NCBI GenBank assembly: GCA_023678885.1
Contig: CM042966.1
Coordinates: 22,148,028-22,212,027 of the forward strand
DNA: 64,000 nt
Direction: 5' to 3'
Origin: Pogostemon cablin
Taxonomy: Eukaryota; Streptophyta; Magnoliopsida; Lamiales; Lamiaceae
Made by a program: the position numbers and the translations under genes. Position 1 is the first letter of the stretch, and every line of letters starts with the position of its first letter. This document shows, one piece after another, positions 32,520 through 44,839 of this stretch. The notes below the pieces were generated by a model. The model did not search any database, was not told the DNA's origin, and saw only the letters and a list, made by a program, of their open reading frames with translations.

Positions 32520-33590
32520 TCTTATTTTTAATAATGATTAAATTTTTAATATTTTTACTAAATCTTTTATTGCTATAAATAAATAAATAAATTAATATCA
32601 AATTAAATCATATGTAGAATGGGAAAAAAGAATATTTCATATAATATTCTCTCTTATCCCACCTATAAATAAGATTTTTTGGTTATTCATTCTAAATACT
32701 CACATTCGATTCTCTAAAGGGAATAGAGAGCTTTCTTCAAGTTCCTCTAGAGAATTGATTTATGAAAGCATAAAAATTTATTTCGATCAAGTAGAGATTC
32801 GATCTACCTAAAAAAATCGATTCAAGTATTCTTTAAGAGGAAGAGAAATGATTCAAGTATGCTTGAATCGTTTTACCTTTTAAGAATCGATTCTTTAAGA
32901 GGAAGAGAATCAATTCAAGTATTCTTGAATAAATTTACATATTAAAATCGATTTTTCGAGAGTAAGAGGATACTTGAATCGATTTACATCTTAAGAATCG
33001 ATTTTTCAAGAAAAAAAAACTTTAATCAATTTATATCTTATGAATCGATTCTTCAAGAAGAAAAAAATTGATTTAAGTATTACCTCTTAATAATCGATTC
33101 TTATTTTTAATAAGGATTAAATTTTTAATATTTTTTACTAAATCTTTTAATGCTATAAATTAATTAATATCAAATTAAATCATATATATAAAGGGAAAAA
33201 AGAATAATCCATATAATATTCTCTCTTATCCCACTTATAAATAAGACTTTTTCGGTATTCATTCTAAATACTCACATTCGATTCTCTAAGAGAAATAAGA
33301 GCTTTCTTCAAGTTACTCTAAAGTATAAAAATTTATTTCGATAGAGCGAATCAATTAGAGATTCGATCTACCTCAAAAAAATCGATTTAAGTATTCTTTA
33401 AAAGGAAGAGAAATGATTCAAGTATACTTGAATTGTTTTAGCTTTTAAAAATTGATTCTCTTAAAAATTTATTTTTCGAGAGTAAGAGGATACTTGAATC
33501 GATTTATATCTTAAGAATTGATTCTTCAAGAGAAAAAATTCGATTCAAGTATTACCTCTTAAGAATCGATTTAAATATTCTTTAAGATCT
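32520..33590 (+). repeat. Tandem duplication of about 580 bp rich in GAATCGATTC dyads
   Basis: The block 32520-33000 recurs at 33105-33500 with about 85% identity ('ttttactaaatcttt', 'aatattctctcttatcccac', 'ctcacattcgattctctaa'). Both copies then carry interspersed GAATCGATTC, GATTCAAGTA and ACTTGAATCG words to about 33680. No coding frame is seen. Confidence 0.8.
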
Positions 33591-33959
33591 GCTTTTAAAG
33601 TATTGATTCAAGTATTGTTCAAGTGAAAGAAGATAGACGATTCAAGTACTCTTGAAACGATTTACCTCTAGAAAATAAGAGGTTAACAAACTAATTCATG
33701 TATAAAATCGAAAGCTTAAGTTCTTTAAGTTAAATCATTATTTCATATCAAATAACAATAACATTGAGTTTGTAAATATTTATTAATTTTTTAAATTTAG
33801 GATATTATTATTTATTTATTTACGTATATCTTAATTATTAAATTATGACATATGAATTATAAAATTTATTTTCTAGTTGTTTATATAATTTAAAATTAAT
33901 TAAATTAATTAAAAAATAAAATTAATAAATTCATTACAAATTTATGAATATTTAAAATA

Positions 33960-34435
33960 GTGAGGATTACTACTAGGTACACAAAAAAAACCTTAATTAC
34001 TATAAGATACAAACATACAAAAATATTACTACTAACTACAAAAATATATAGTGATATTCCAATATTACCCCTACAATTTACTGCACATAAATATTTTGTG
34101 CAGCAAAAGTTCGTGTGCAGCAAAGTGTGTGTAGTAACAAAAGTGTGTGTAGTAAAAAAAAATGTGTGCAGCAAAAAAGTGTGGTGGTTCGGCGGGGTTC
34201 GGCGAAAGCTCCGGCGGCGTTGGTTTCCGGCGATCGGAGGCAGTTTTCCGACGACCGGCCGGCGGCAGTTTCCGACAGTGGGTGGGGGCTTAGGATTTGT
34301 GATTTAAAAGTGTATGGGTTTAGGGTTATATTTGATATTTTACTTTAATATTTTGTATGTGATAGTAATTATTTTAAATCAATGTATCTAATAGTAATTA
34401 GGGGTACAAAGTGTGTACCTATGAGTAATTAATTC
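33960..34435. mobile_element. MULE-D: 476-bp Mutator-like MITE with GC-rich core
   Basis: Termini ATTACTACTAGGTACAC and (inverse) ATTACTCATAGGTACAC, flanked by the perfect 9-bp TSD TTTAAAATA (33951-33959 and 34436-34444). The core at 34180-34275 is GC-rich (CGG and CCGGCG repeats) and unlike the AT-rich arms. Three copies of a 'gtgtgtagtaa' motif lie at 34110-34165. The GTAGGTAC-like end is shared with MULE-C. Confidence 0.88.
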
Positions 34436-34616
34436 TTTAAAATAATATTATATATAAATTAATTTTTTATATTATATATATTACATTAGTTTCTTAAAAA
34501 TAACAATTAATGAAAATAGAATTATTATTACATAGTTAATTAAGAAATACTAAACCACAATAATGAGTAAAAATTAATACTCCATTTAAATATTATTTAA
34601 AATATTACGTATATTG

Positions 34617-34620
<4 letters not shown>

Positions 34621-34675
<55 letters not shown>

Positions 34676-34690
34676 ATATATATTTATATA
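34621..34690. repeat. (AT)n microsatellite
   Basis: About 70 bp of TA repeats with two TTTA interruptions. Confidence 0.97.
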
Positions 34691-34767
34691 TAGATTATTT
34701 ATGGAAAATAAGGTCAAACATTTTATAATTAAATAAAATTAAATTTTTATAATATTTGAAATAGTTG

Positions 34768-35173
<406 letters not shown>

Positions 35174-36241
35174 TGATTAGCCATTTTGTAGTTGGGATGA
35201 CCAATTAAAGAAATTTATCGAACCACAGGGAGGAAGTACTAGAGCTTAAACGATATCACATTTCTTGTAATTTTATAGAGACGCATCATCAAAGGGTTGA
35301 TTGTTCAAACAAGTAAATGAAATCAATCAAGGCAAGCAATGATCACACAAATAAGATAAATAGATGAAGGGTGGTTTTCCAAATTGAGTAAAAGTGAGAT
35401 TAACAACAATTAAGAATTGAAAATTCTAGGATAAATGCATCAAATTCATATGAATCATGGGTATAAGACTAATGGCCAACACTAAGTTTACCTAAACTCC
35501 CTCTAGAGATGGATAGGATATGAATCTCAATTAGCTCAATGGATTGGTTCTCACTCAAATAATTTCAACTAGGTACTAAGCTTGAAATGAGAGTCCGTTC
35601 ACACAATTAATCAATCTCTCGATCAAACCAATCAGATGTCTTATCAAAAGGGTTCTAAATCCTAAAGGACATCTCTATATCTTTAAGATTTATAATGCAC
35701 ATGAGGTGTATGACAAAATGATTCAATTAATTATCCTAAATATGCAATTGACTTCTCAATCTAATCACATGTTTAAAACAACAAACCACACAAATCATCA
35801 TAAACATTAAGATCTAAAGCATCAATGATAGAAAATCAATTAACCCAATCAACATATGAATTTAAATACACAAATTCCAAAATTATCCAACAACTCTCAT
35901 GTTGCTAATCTCACAAGGGAGATTAGACTACCATATTCAAAAGAAAATCAACATAGACATTAAAATCCTTACAAATCATGATAAACAATAAGGTTTTAAT
36001 ACAAAAGTTGGATGGATACTCCCTTGGATGACTCCAATGGTGATCTTCTTCTTCCCCTTGCAATTCTCCTCTCTTCCTTGCTTTTTTTCCTCAAATGGAT
36101 GGTGATTTTGATGGTGGGATGAAAATAGATGGAATGGATGGTGAATGGATGAAGATGATAGTGTAAAATGAAAGGAATTGTGTGTGATGTGTGTGTCCAA
36201 GTGAAGCCCTTGTGGAAATCTCTTCAAACGTTGAACTTAAG

Positions 36242-36255
36242 GGTATTTATACCCC
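36242..36255 (-). promoter_or_regulatory. E2 3' LTR TATA box
   Basis: Minus strand GGGGTATAAATACC, downstream of the dyad array. The plausible start of the LTR transcript lies a few tens of bases further on. Confidence 0.7.
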
Positions 36256-36344
36256 TTCCAAACTTGGGCCTCGAATTTTACATCAACTAGGCTTTTAACA
36301 CACATTCACATGCACTGGTAGGTGAAAGTCCCGAATTTTGGCCC

Positions 36345-36665
36345 AAAAGCACACAACACGAGTTGACCTTCCCAACTCGAGTTGTGACACAAGTTGAGTT
36401 GCATTGCTTATAACTCGTGCTAACCTAACTCGACTCATGTTGGCAACTCGTGCACTCGCCTTTTCGATCGTGTTGCGAGGCTCTGAAACTTGACTGCCTT
36501 CGGAAACTCAACTCGACTCGAGTTGCAAGTCGAGTAACGACTTGACAACTCAAGTTAGCTCACTGGATGATTTTTTGAACCTGCTCTGCCCCTACACGAC
36601 ATGCAACTCGACTTGCCTCAAACTCAACACGACTAGAGCTGCAAGTCGAGTTGGGTCTTGCAAGT
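36345..36665 (-). repeat. E2 U3 dyad-word array
   Basis: There are more than a dozen CAACTCGA/TCGAGTTG-type words in both orientations, including the perfect palindrome AACTCGAGTT. They occupy the same U3 position as the ACACGACTCGTGT array in E1. Confidence 0.9.
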
Positions 36666-36864
36666 CGAGTTGGCCCTTTTCTAGCTCGTTTCTTGCTCGT
36701 TTTCATTTTTGCTTCATTTTCACTATTTTTAACACGTTTAAGCTCATTTTCACACATTTCCATAAAACACATAACACAACCAAATTACACATAAAATACG
36801 GATAAAATAATACAAAAACAAACATAAAAAGATACTAAAATTTAGGTGAAAATATCACTCATCA

Positions 36865-36880
36865 CACCCCAAACTTAAAT
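36865..36880 (-). other. E2 polypurine tract
   Basis: TTTAAGTTTGGGGTG on the minus strand immediately before the LTR TGATGAG. It is conserved with E1. Confidence 0.85.
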
Positions 36881-38940
36881 TATTGCTCGTCCTCGAGCAA
36901 CAAAAATGATAAACTAAGAGGAAAGATTTTCACCTAGGAAAAGACATAACGAACATAAGCAATAACACATCAATAGCAACAAGGACTATAAGCCATGCTA
37001 AGTCATCCTACAACATTAAACTCATAACATGCAAAAAATATTAACAAGTTTAATTCAAAGAGAATAAAATGTAATATAGTCCCTTTTGGTCCAAGCCTCA
37101 CAACGGGTATAAATTTCACTCAACACTTTATCAAATGAGGTAAAACAACACTCATCAATCGATTGGCTCGACTCGCTATAAGCTTGCTCGTGGACTACAT
37201 TCACAAACCACCAAAGTTTAAATTATTGATCAACAATGTCTTTAATTAAGGATGTAATGATAGGTTCTTTGGTTAGGGTAGGAAGAATATAGGTTATAGT
37301 GAGTAATCAAGTGTAAGTAATCGAAGAGATGATCAATTTCTCCAACATCTCCACTTTTCTTTCTTCCTTTCTATCTTTGGTAATCACAAGCACTAATCAT
37401 CAAATTTCCTTGGATTGAGCTTCTTTTAATGCATGCTTCTTTCTTAGATTTTTAAGTACTTGAGCATATTCTTGTGGCTTTGCTCATTTTCTTGTTTTGA
37501 GGTTGCATGTCCATTCTTGTTGGTGTTCTTTTCATCATTTCTTACTTGTTTACCATTTTCTTTTTTAATTTCGCTATCTCATCAAACCTTTCTAAACCAC
37601 ATCTCCTCAATCACTCACATAAAGGGTATATATATGAGGCTCAAGTGGGTAATCATGGCTTGTAATGTGCTAAATTCACAAGAAATAGGCTTATAGGCAT
37701 ATAGGCTCAAAGTGGTTGACTAGGGATAATATTCATGGTAAGGAAATATTTGGCAATGACTATAAATGACAAGGATGGTCTTAGATCATATCACTAATCT
37801 CCACTAATCAGGCTCGTTCCCGTAGTCCTTAAGCAAGGTCTATCTTATCAACGCTCAATCGATCCACTCATGAAGAAATAACTATGTATGCACGGTTGAG
37901 ACTCAAATGCTCACAAGCTTATGCATTGGACCTTAAGGAACTTATTACACCACGTTCATCTCTAAATTAAACAAGTTAAATAAAACATGTCACAATTCGA
38001 AAGTGCAGAGATTCTTAATCATAACTTGTCATCACATATTACCACGACATGTCATCACTTACATTCAAAAACGACTCACAACATCCCAAAAATAAACCAC
38101 CAAAACAACCTCTAAACAAGAATAAAAATACACACAGAACACATAAGAAAAGACTCACCAAACAAGAAACAAACAAAATACATAACATGCATGAATAAAA
38201 ATCACCATCAATATAAAATGAAGCACACATTCATATCATCTATAACAATTAAGCTCACAAACATCCCCATCTTTGATTGAAAATTAAACCTCCCAAAAAC
38301 ATTAAATTCATGTCAAGCAACTAGAAGTGGTAGACTATAGAAAGAACTCCCTCAATAGGCATTTGGTAGTAGAAGTTGTTAGCTCTAAGCTCAATTCGTG
38401 CTTCCAATACCCTTCATATATGCTCAACAACTCATCAAAACCATTAGCTCAACAATTTTATTAAAAATATGGACTATCATGCACTTCAACACCACCAATC
38501 GGATCAAAATCAAACCAAACTCATGAGAAAATTTTTAATACAAGAAGACCTCTCATCATCATAATCTCAAGAACACTCAAGTGGTGAGTCACACCACGCA
38601 CTCTCTCCCCAAACTTAAATCGAAACAAGTTGAGAATTAAGTTTGCAAAAGGTGGTGGGACTTACCCTTGTAGTTTCTATCAACAATCTTCTTGTGAAGA
38701 AGCATACGCATCCAACGAATTGAGTTATGTCCACCATGCACTAGCCCCCCAAACTTAACTCGAAACAAGATTCGAGACTTAAGTTTGCAACAAGTGGTGC
38801 GACATGCTTACTCGAATCCATGAAACACTTCTCGTATCTTCAATACGCTTTTTTCTCACAAGTACAATCCACCTACAAGACCAAAATAACAAAACAAGCA
38901 TCAAAAGATAAAAAGAATGGGTTGCCTCCTATTTAGCGCT
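36881..38940 (-). other. E2 3' non-coding region, shared with E3
   Basis: There is no meaningful ORF. Blocks match the E3 region 58471-60330 in order, for example the 'gaccatccttg...aaatatttccttacca...ccctagtcaaccactttgagcct' block (37700-37790) and its E3 counterpart (59440-59520). Two extra TTAAGTTTGGGG-like polypurine words (about 38612 and 38745) sit inside. Confidence 0.75.
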
Positions 38941-38970
38941 AAGTTTAACGTCTTCAAGCCGGACGAAACT

Positions 38971-39847
38971 TTATGATCGTTGGACCAAATGTTGGTTCAC
39001 CATACTCTCTCCTCGCATCTTAACTTTGAACATTTGCTTAGCTCTCTTTTTGTCTACTAGCTCAACTTCACCATTTTTGTTTACAAGCATCAGGTCATCT
39101 TCAAAAAGTTCTTCTAGTGGATTTCCTCTTTCTCCTTTGTCTATTTTCCAATCAAGCTCCGATGCTTTCTTCCTATCAACATCAAAAGAAGATGAGTTAG
39201 AGTTTGATATTTTCATATAATCATGAAGAAATGAATTTAAATTGTCAAAGAGAAGAGAATCATGATCCATAAGATCATCCGGAGGCACATTCGGAGGCTT
39301 CAAATGAGACTTGGTTCCTTTTTCTTTGTTACATAAGAATGTAACACAATTTCCTTTGGAACTCAAGGAAAGCTCTTCCTTCCCACATCAATTTTTGCTC
39401 TACCAGTAGCTAGAAATGACCTTCCCAAAATAAGTAAAATTTGAGGATCCGCTTTCACTTCCAACACCATGAAATCAACTGGAAAAACTATGCCCTTTAC
39501 TTTCACCTCCACGTCTTCTGCAACCCTAGTAGCTTAACAACCTCTCAATTTACCACTTCAAGATAGATAGTCGTAGGATTGAGCTCTTCAATTTCAAGGT
39601 TCTTGATTGTAGCATTAGACATCACGTTGACGCTCGTCCCCAAGTCACACAATGCATCAAGAGTGCCTTTCTCTTCAAAATCACAATGAATTATGAAATT
39701 CCCCGGATCACCAACTTTTGTAGAACCCTCTTTGTGCACCGACTCACTTGTTTTGGGTGACTCTTCTTTCCTTTTCTCCTCATACTTTTTCTTGAGAGAT
39801 TTGACATGTTCTTCAAACTCCTTTTTCTTCTCATCTTTTACAAACAT
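38971..39847 (-). pseudogene. E2 aspartic protease and extra tail, frameshifted
   Basis: The open block 39847-39545 gives ALCDLGTSVNVMSNATI (protease DLGTS) after a Lys/Glu-rich stretch. The protease continues in another frame (VDFMVLEV, ILLILGRSFLATGRAKIDV) to about 39370. The block 39366-38971 then has FDNLNSFLHDYM and the tail ELDWKIDKGERGNP...FEDDLMLVNKNGEVELVDKKRAKQMFKVKM, which ends the coding region. E3 has the same tail after its protease, whereas E1 continues to RT. The tail's function is unknown. Confidence 0.8.
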
Positions 39848-39965
39848 TTGTGGATAGGAAATAGGAAATGGAGTGATCGAAATACCCCAATAGTCACGTT
39901 TGTACTCCTCTTCTTTACCCTTTTCCTACACTTTCTTTTCCTCTTGCACCTTTCCACTTAGGTAT

Positions 39966-41538
39966 CTATTTAGGCCCATTCTTGTCTTTCTTACTTATCT
40001 CTTCATTTTCTTCACCAACCTTGCATTCCACTAACCCTTCATCATTCTTTCTTTCCTCTTTCATATCAACTAACAAGCATTGAGCTTTTGGATTGACTTT
40101 GGTTGTGGCTGGAAACTTTCCTTTTTGTTGAGCATTCAAAGTACTTGCAATTTGTCCAACATTATATTCCAAGGCTTTGAGCCTCTTTTCATTTGCTTCT
40201 TCGGCTTTTCTCAATGCTTCATCTCGAGCTTGGTTTGATGCTAGCAACTTTTCAAGTAGCTCATCAATCGATGCTTTACCACATTGTTCGAATTGAAGTA
40301 AGAAAAATTGTCTTGCCTCATTTGTTGTGGGAATGAACTTCCACCACTTTGATTTTTGACTAGGTGGATAATTACTTTAAAAATTATTTTGGTAATTCCC
40401 TTGGTAACCTCTCCCTTGCATGTAGAGTACATCTTCTATCCTTGGCATAGACTTGGCCCATTGCTCTACACTCACACTATTCGGAGGAAGCACCCTTTGC
40501 TCATCTTGACATAGCTCCTTGATTGTTTACACTTTGGTTCAAACTTATTTGTCGCAAGACTTCCGCCGCTATCATTTCAATACTTGACACACTTTGCTCA
40601 ACATTCAAACTCTTCACATTAAACTGTTGCCCTTGATCAAAATTCTCAAATCTATAGCATCCACTTACTCTCTCTGATGGCCATTGGTAAACATTTGTAG
40701 AAATCTCATCAAAGATCCTTATATCCCTTTCCGGAGTCACTCCAAGTACGGATCCGCTTGCCAAAGCATCAACAAGCACTCTTTGACCATTCACCAAACC
40801 ATGGTAGAAAAACCTCACTTGTTGATTTCTCGGAAAACCGTATTGTGGACACTTGCAAAGCATATCCTTAAACCTTTCTCACGCTTCATAAAAACTCTCT
40901 TGAGGCATTTGCTTGAATCGAGTAATCAAGCTCTTCATTTGAAGTGTCTTAGAAGGTGGAAAATACTTGTTCAAGAATATTTGTGCAAGCTCATCCTATG
41001 TGTTACACGTACCCGGAGTAATGGTAGATAGTCATGTTCAAGCACGATCCTTCAATAAAAACGGAAACAATCTCATTCGGATACAATCCTTGCTCACCCT
41101 GTTAATCTTTACTGTGTTAGCAATCTCAATAAATTGAGCTAGATGTGCATTAGGATCTTCATTCGGGGTTCCACCAAATTGTTGGTCTCTCACCATAGAA
41201 ATCAAGCCCGCCTTAATTTTAAAGTTGTTGGCATTGATTGGTGGGCCCATCAAATGTGGCATGGCCCTCGGCGTAAAGAAATCCTGAATCACTCTTTGAT
41301 CATTATGAATTCCATATTGCACCGGAGGTGATGGTGGTGGCACATACGCTTGTTGAGAAGGAGCATAAGCTTGTGGAAATCCTTGTTGAATTAAAGCTTG
41401 TTGCACCATTTGTTGAAGCAAAGCTTGATTGTTTATAGCTCCAAAATTTTGATAGGCATGTTGAGGAGGATTGACATTAAATTGAGGTATGTTGTTTTGT
41501 ACATTTTGTCCGCCTTCTCCATCATGCTCTATTTCCAC
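39966..41538 (-). pseudogene. E2 Gag, frameshifted
   Basis: The start at 41538 opens with MEIEHDGEGGQ, then a Gln/Pro/Tyr-rich segment (AYAPSQQAYVPPPSPP). FFTPRAM and NFKIKAGLISMV lead into the Gag domain (FGGTPNEDPNAHLAQFIEI, CIRMRLFPFLLKD). Frameshifts at about 41040 and 40870 break the capsid domain; it resumes with CPQYGFPRNQQVRFFYHGL. The C-terminal part at 40247-39966 ends with KFPATTKVNPKAQC, a block also in E1. It would form particles with Gag of related elements. Confidence 0.85.
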
Positions 41539-41798
41539 AGATTATCACCTTGGAAATTCTCCATTCGATCACTTGTCTTTGATTTGTTCTTCTTTCTTCT
41601 TCTTCGAAAAGTTTGTTCGATTTCTAAGTCAATAGGCTCCGTTTGTATCCCCCTTGATCTCGTTTGCATACACCTTCACAAAGAAAAGAAGTTAGAACAA
41701 AGGATTACAAAAGCAAATAACAATAAGCAAATAAAATAAAACAAATGTCCTATTAAGATTACTCAAAACGATCCTTCTTCAAGCTACTAGCAACCGTT

Positions 41799-41819
41799 GC
41801 CTCCCCGACAACGGCGCCA
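41799..41819 (-). other. E2 primer binding site
   Basis: The minus strand reads TGGCGCCGTTGTCGGGGAGG two bases after the 5' LTR end. This is the PBS type of Athila/Tat elements, usually assigned to tRNA-Asp. E3 has nearly the same sequence. Confidence 0.88.
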
Positions 41820-41821
41820 TT

Positions 41822-42650
41822 TGATTAGTCATTTTGTAGTTAGAATGACCAATTAAAGAAATTTATTGAACCACAGGGAGGAAGGTACTAGAGCTTAAAC
41901 GATATCACGTTTCTTGTAATTTTATAGAGACGAATCATCAAAAGGTTGATTGTTCAAATAAGTAAATAAAATCAATCAAGGCAAGAAATGATCACACAAA
42001 TAAGATAGATAGATGAAGGGTGGTTTTTAAATTAAGTAAAAGTGAGATTAACAACAATTAAAAAGTGAAAATCCTAGGATAAATGCATCAAATTCATATG
42101 AATCATGGGTATAAGACTAAGGGCCAACACTAAGTTCACCTAAACTCCCTCTCGAGATGGATAGGATATGAATCTCAATTAACTCAATGGATTGGTTCTC
42201 ACTCAAACATTCCAACTAGGTACTAAGCTTGAAATGAGAGTCCCTTCACACGATTAATCAACCTCTCGATCAAACCAATCGGATGTCCTATCAAAGGGTT
42301 CTAAATCCTAAAGGACATCTCTATCTCTTTAAGATTTATAATGCACATGAGGTGTATGACAAAATGATTCAATTAATTATCCTAAATATGCAATTGTCTT
42401 CTCAATCTAATCACATGTATAAAACAACAAACCATACAAATCATCATAAACATCAAGATCTAAAGCATCAATAATAGAAAATCAATTAACCCAATCAACA
42501 TATGAATTTAAATACACAAATTCCAAAATTATCCAAGAACTCTCATATTGCTAATCTCACAAGGGAGATTAGCCTACCATATTCAAAAGGAAATCAACAT
42601 AGACATTAAAATCCTTACAAATCATGATAAACAATAAGGTTTCAATACAC
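41822..42650 (-). repeat. E2 5' LTR, interrupted
   Basis: This matches 35174-36002 of the 3' LTR with a few percent differences. It ends at 'ttcaata' where a CACTA terminus begins; the remaining 860 bp (TATA, U3) were not found on the far side. Confidence 0.9.
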
Positions 42651-43200
42651 TACAACATAAGTTACATTACATAACACCAAAAAAATGTTACTTAACAATT
42701 AAAAAATGTAATTATAGATCATAAATAACACATTTTTTGGTTTCGCTGTTGCCCTTATTATCTAAAGTCTAATGTTACACTTTTTTTGCTTATGATAACA
42801 CCTCATATAAAATTTAACATTTTATTGTAACACTTTATAAAATATTACATTCACCGTTAATGTAATATTTTTTTATCTTAAGGTAACATTATTTTGTTAA
42901 CATTTTTGAATGTAAATGTAACATTACATATATTATTTTGTTAACACTTTTAAATATAATGTAACATTAATTACATTGTTTTTCTAACACTTTTAAATAT
43001 AATGTAACACTAACTATATTATTTTGCTAATACTTTTAAATTTAAATATAATGTAACATTGACTATGTTATTTTGCTAACACTTTTGAACATAATGTAAC
43101 ATTAATTACATTATAATTGTATCACTTTTACCAATATATGTAACACTTTTGCAAAACAATTATGTAACACATATGTTAACACTTGAGATATTTATGCAAT
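42651..43200. mobile_element. CACTA-2 terminus with subterminal repeats
   Basis: It begins CACTACAACATAAG, a CACTA-type terminus sharing CACTACAACA with CACTA-1. It is followed by about fifteen 'ATGTAACATTA', 'GTAACACTTT' or 'TTGTTAACA' words in both orientations, a subterminal array. The partner terminus (expected TTATGTTGTAGTG) was not found up to 50 kb, so the element may be truncated or larger. Confidence 0.75.
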
Positions 43201-44340
43201 ATTTAATAATAATAATATTTATATTATTATTTTATTAAATTATTATTTTATTATTAAATAATAATTTTATTAAATATAAATAGTCATATTGATTATTTAA
43301 TAATTTAATAATAATTAAATTAAATTAAATTAAATTATTATTATTATTTGTGATAACTTAATTCACTACATTTATTAAAAAGTATCATTACTAAAATATA
43401 AATAATTACTAAAGTCTAAATAATTATAAAACAAGGTAAATATAAAGTATTATTTAAATTCATGTACTATGATGAATTACGTATTTTTATATCCCTACAC
43501 CTAATATTAAATTTGACAAAAACGTATAGAAAGAAAATAAAAGAAAGCCTAATAAGTATTCTTCATCTTGAACTTCCTTTCCAAAATCAACATCACAGTT
43601 GTCAAAGTCATCCTCCTGATTTGTCTTCATTATCTTTGTCTTCATTCATCTGAAAACAAGAACAACACTTACAAAAGGTATAGGAGAATCATTTCGAATA
43701 TTTCCACTTAAATTATCTCCAGTTAAAACAAAAACTATTCAAATTTATAAGTATTACATGTCATCTTACAAAATATAATTCACAAAAGAGAATTGAAGCT
43801 CAAAATTTGTATAAGAATAACACAATTCAGTTTTTATGTGTTTAATTTCCTAGACTAGTACAAGTAATAGCTACAATTTTTTCGCATCACATAATTAGAT
43901 ATGAACGATGACATAATACCATCTGTTAGCATGAGCTCTTGTTCTAAACAAGAAAAAAATCTGTAACTTGATCACATAAATATCAAATGGCCTATGCAGC
44001 AACAGTTGAGGTTAAACAAAGTAACACCTAAATTATGTAACTCAGAAACTTAGGATTAATGAAGTAACAGTCATTAAATGACAATAAATGTAGCAACAAG
44101 CCATTCAATATCATTATGATCTGCAGGTACATACTTTTCAAATGAGCAAGCATGAAATTAAATACTTACAATTTCAACTCAACATACAAAAATTAAGTAA
44201 TTAACAAAAATTGTAGTCGCATAACAAGTAACCTTCCTAAACAAAAAAAATTTACAAGTAAATTGCAGCAGCATATTTAAAAAAATTTGGTGGACGTAAA
44301 CTGTAAAAATAGAAAATTTAAAAGTTGCAATTTGATATAT
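43201..44340. other. AT-rich DNA, CACTA-2 interior
   Basis: Near 43550-43640 the minus strand has an acidic open piece (EDDFDNCDVDFGKEVQDEEY). It may be the end of the gene whose exon is at 44355-44629. No splice partner was fixed. Confidence 0.35.
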
Positions 44341-44354
44341 CCGCAATCAATTAC

Positions 44355-44629
44355 CTGGTATGGCTCCACATCATCAATATTTTCAGAAGATTCTCCATTG
44401 TGTTGATAGTTTGATGGATCCTTTAGGGATGGGATGATGCGGGCAAGCATATCAGGTGGAAGAACTTGTTGAAAGAGGTTCAAAACCTGTTGATAGTGTC
44501 TTTTATTACTTTCAGTTTTAATTTGTGACAGAAACTTATCTGGAATAACCATACCAGCCTTATTTATTGCTCCCTTTACCCTCTTAGTACACCTGCTGTA
44601 AGTGTACCATGTCTTTGGATTAGAACCTC
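44355..44629 (-). pseudogene. Well-formed 275-bp internal exon of an unrecognised plant gene
   Basis: On the minus strand the open segment is preceded by a good acceptor (TTTATTGCAG) and followed by a good donor (CAG|GTAATT). It encodes about 91 residues with NPKTWYTYSRCTKRVKGAIN, then IPDKFLSQIKTESNKRHYQQV, LPPDMLARIIPSL and a polar acidic end. I do not recognise the family; it has no transmembrane or signal segment. A second possible exon piece (EQAREILVTGVKMYLEIHKKRRK) lies upstream at about 44830-44735. It may be a captured host exon or part of a CACTA-encoded gene. Confidence 0.5.
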
Positions 44630-44839
44630 CTGCAATAAATTTTGATAACACATCAGAAAAAATTCTACATCAGTATATACAAAAATATTAAACAATTTTA
44701 TTTACAGTGTCATCCTCAACGAGTTGATTAGATTTTTTGTATTCTTTTCCTTCTTTTTTTATGAATTTCTAAGTACATTTTTACTCCAGTCACTAATATC
44801 TCTCTAGCTTGTTCCTGCCGCAAATTAGCCACAAAACAT

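Larger units (their letters stand above)
35174..36864 (-). repeat. E2 3' LTR
   Basis: Minus strand TGATGAG...CTAATCA, 1691 bp, directly after the polypurine tract. U3 contains the dyad-word array (36345-36665), and R-U5 matches E1 and the E2 5' LTR. The outer 5 bases are AATAC (35169-35173). Confidence 0.92.
35174..42650 (-). mobile_element. E2: Athila-like gag-protease retrotransposon without RT or integrase
   Basis: On the minus strand: 5' LTR part (41822-42650), PBS, gag, protease, a short extra tail, a 2-kb non-coding region, polypurine tract and a complete 1691-bp 3' LTR (35174-36864). There is no RT, RNase H or integrase sequence, nor space where a deletion scar is obvious. The outer part of the 5' LTR is interrupted by a CACTA terminus at 42651. 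Retrotransposition would need enzymes from another element such as an intact E1 relative. Confidence 0.88.

Noticed and set aside
34115..34348. Ser/Lys/Val-rich ORF
   Set aside because: It comes from a short tandem 'gtgtgtagtaa' repeat in a MITE, not a gene.
36542..36805. Open frame of 87 codons on the plus strand
   Set aside because: It lies inside the E2 LTR U3 and reads the dyad-word array antisense to the element; a chance frame.
38039..38230. Cys/Leu-rich ORF that could be a membrane peptide
   Set aside because: It lies in the E2 3' non-coding region with no equivalent in the aligned E3 region.
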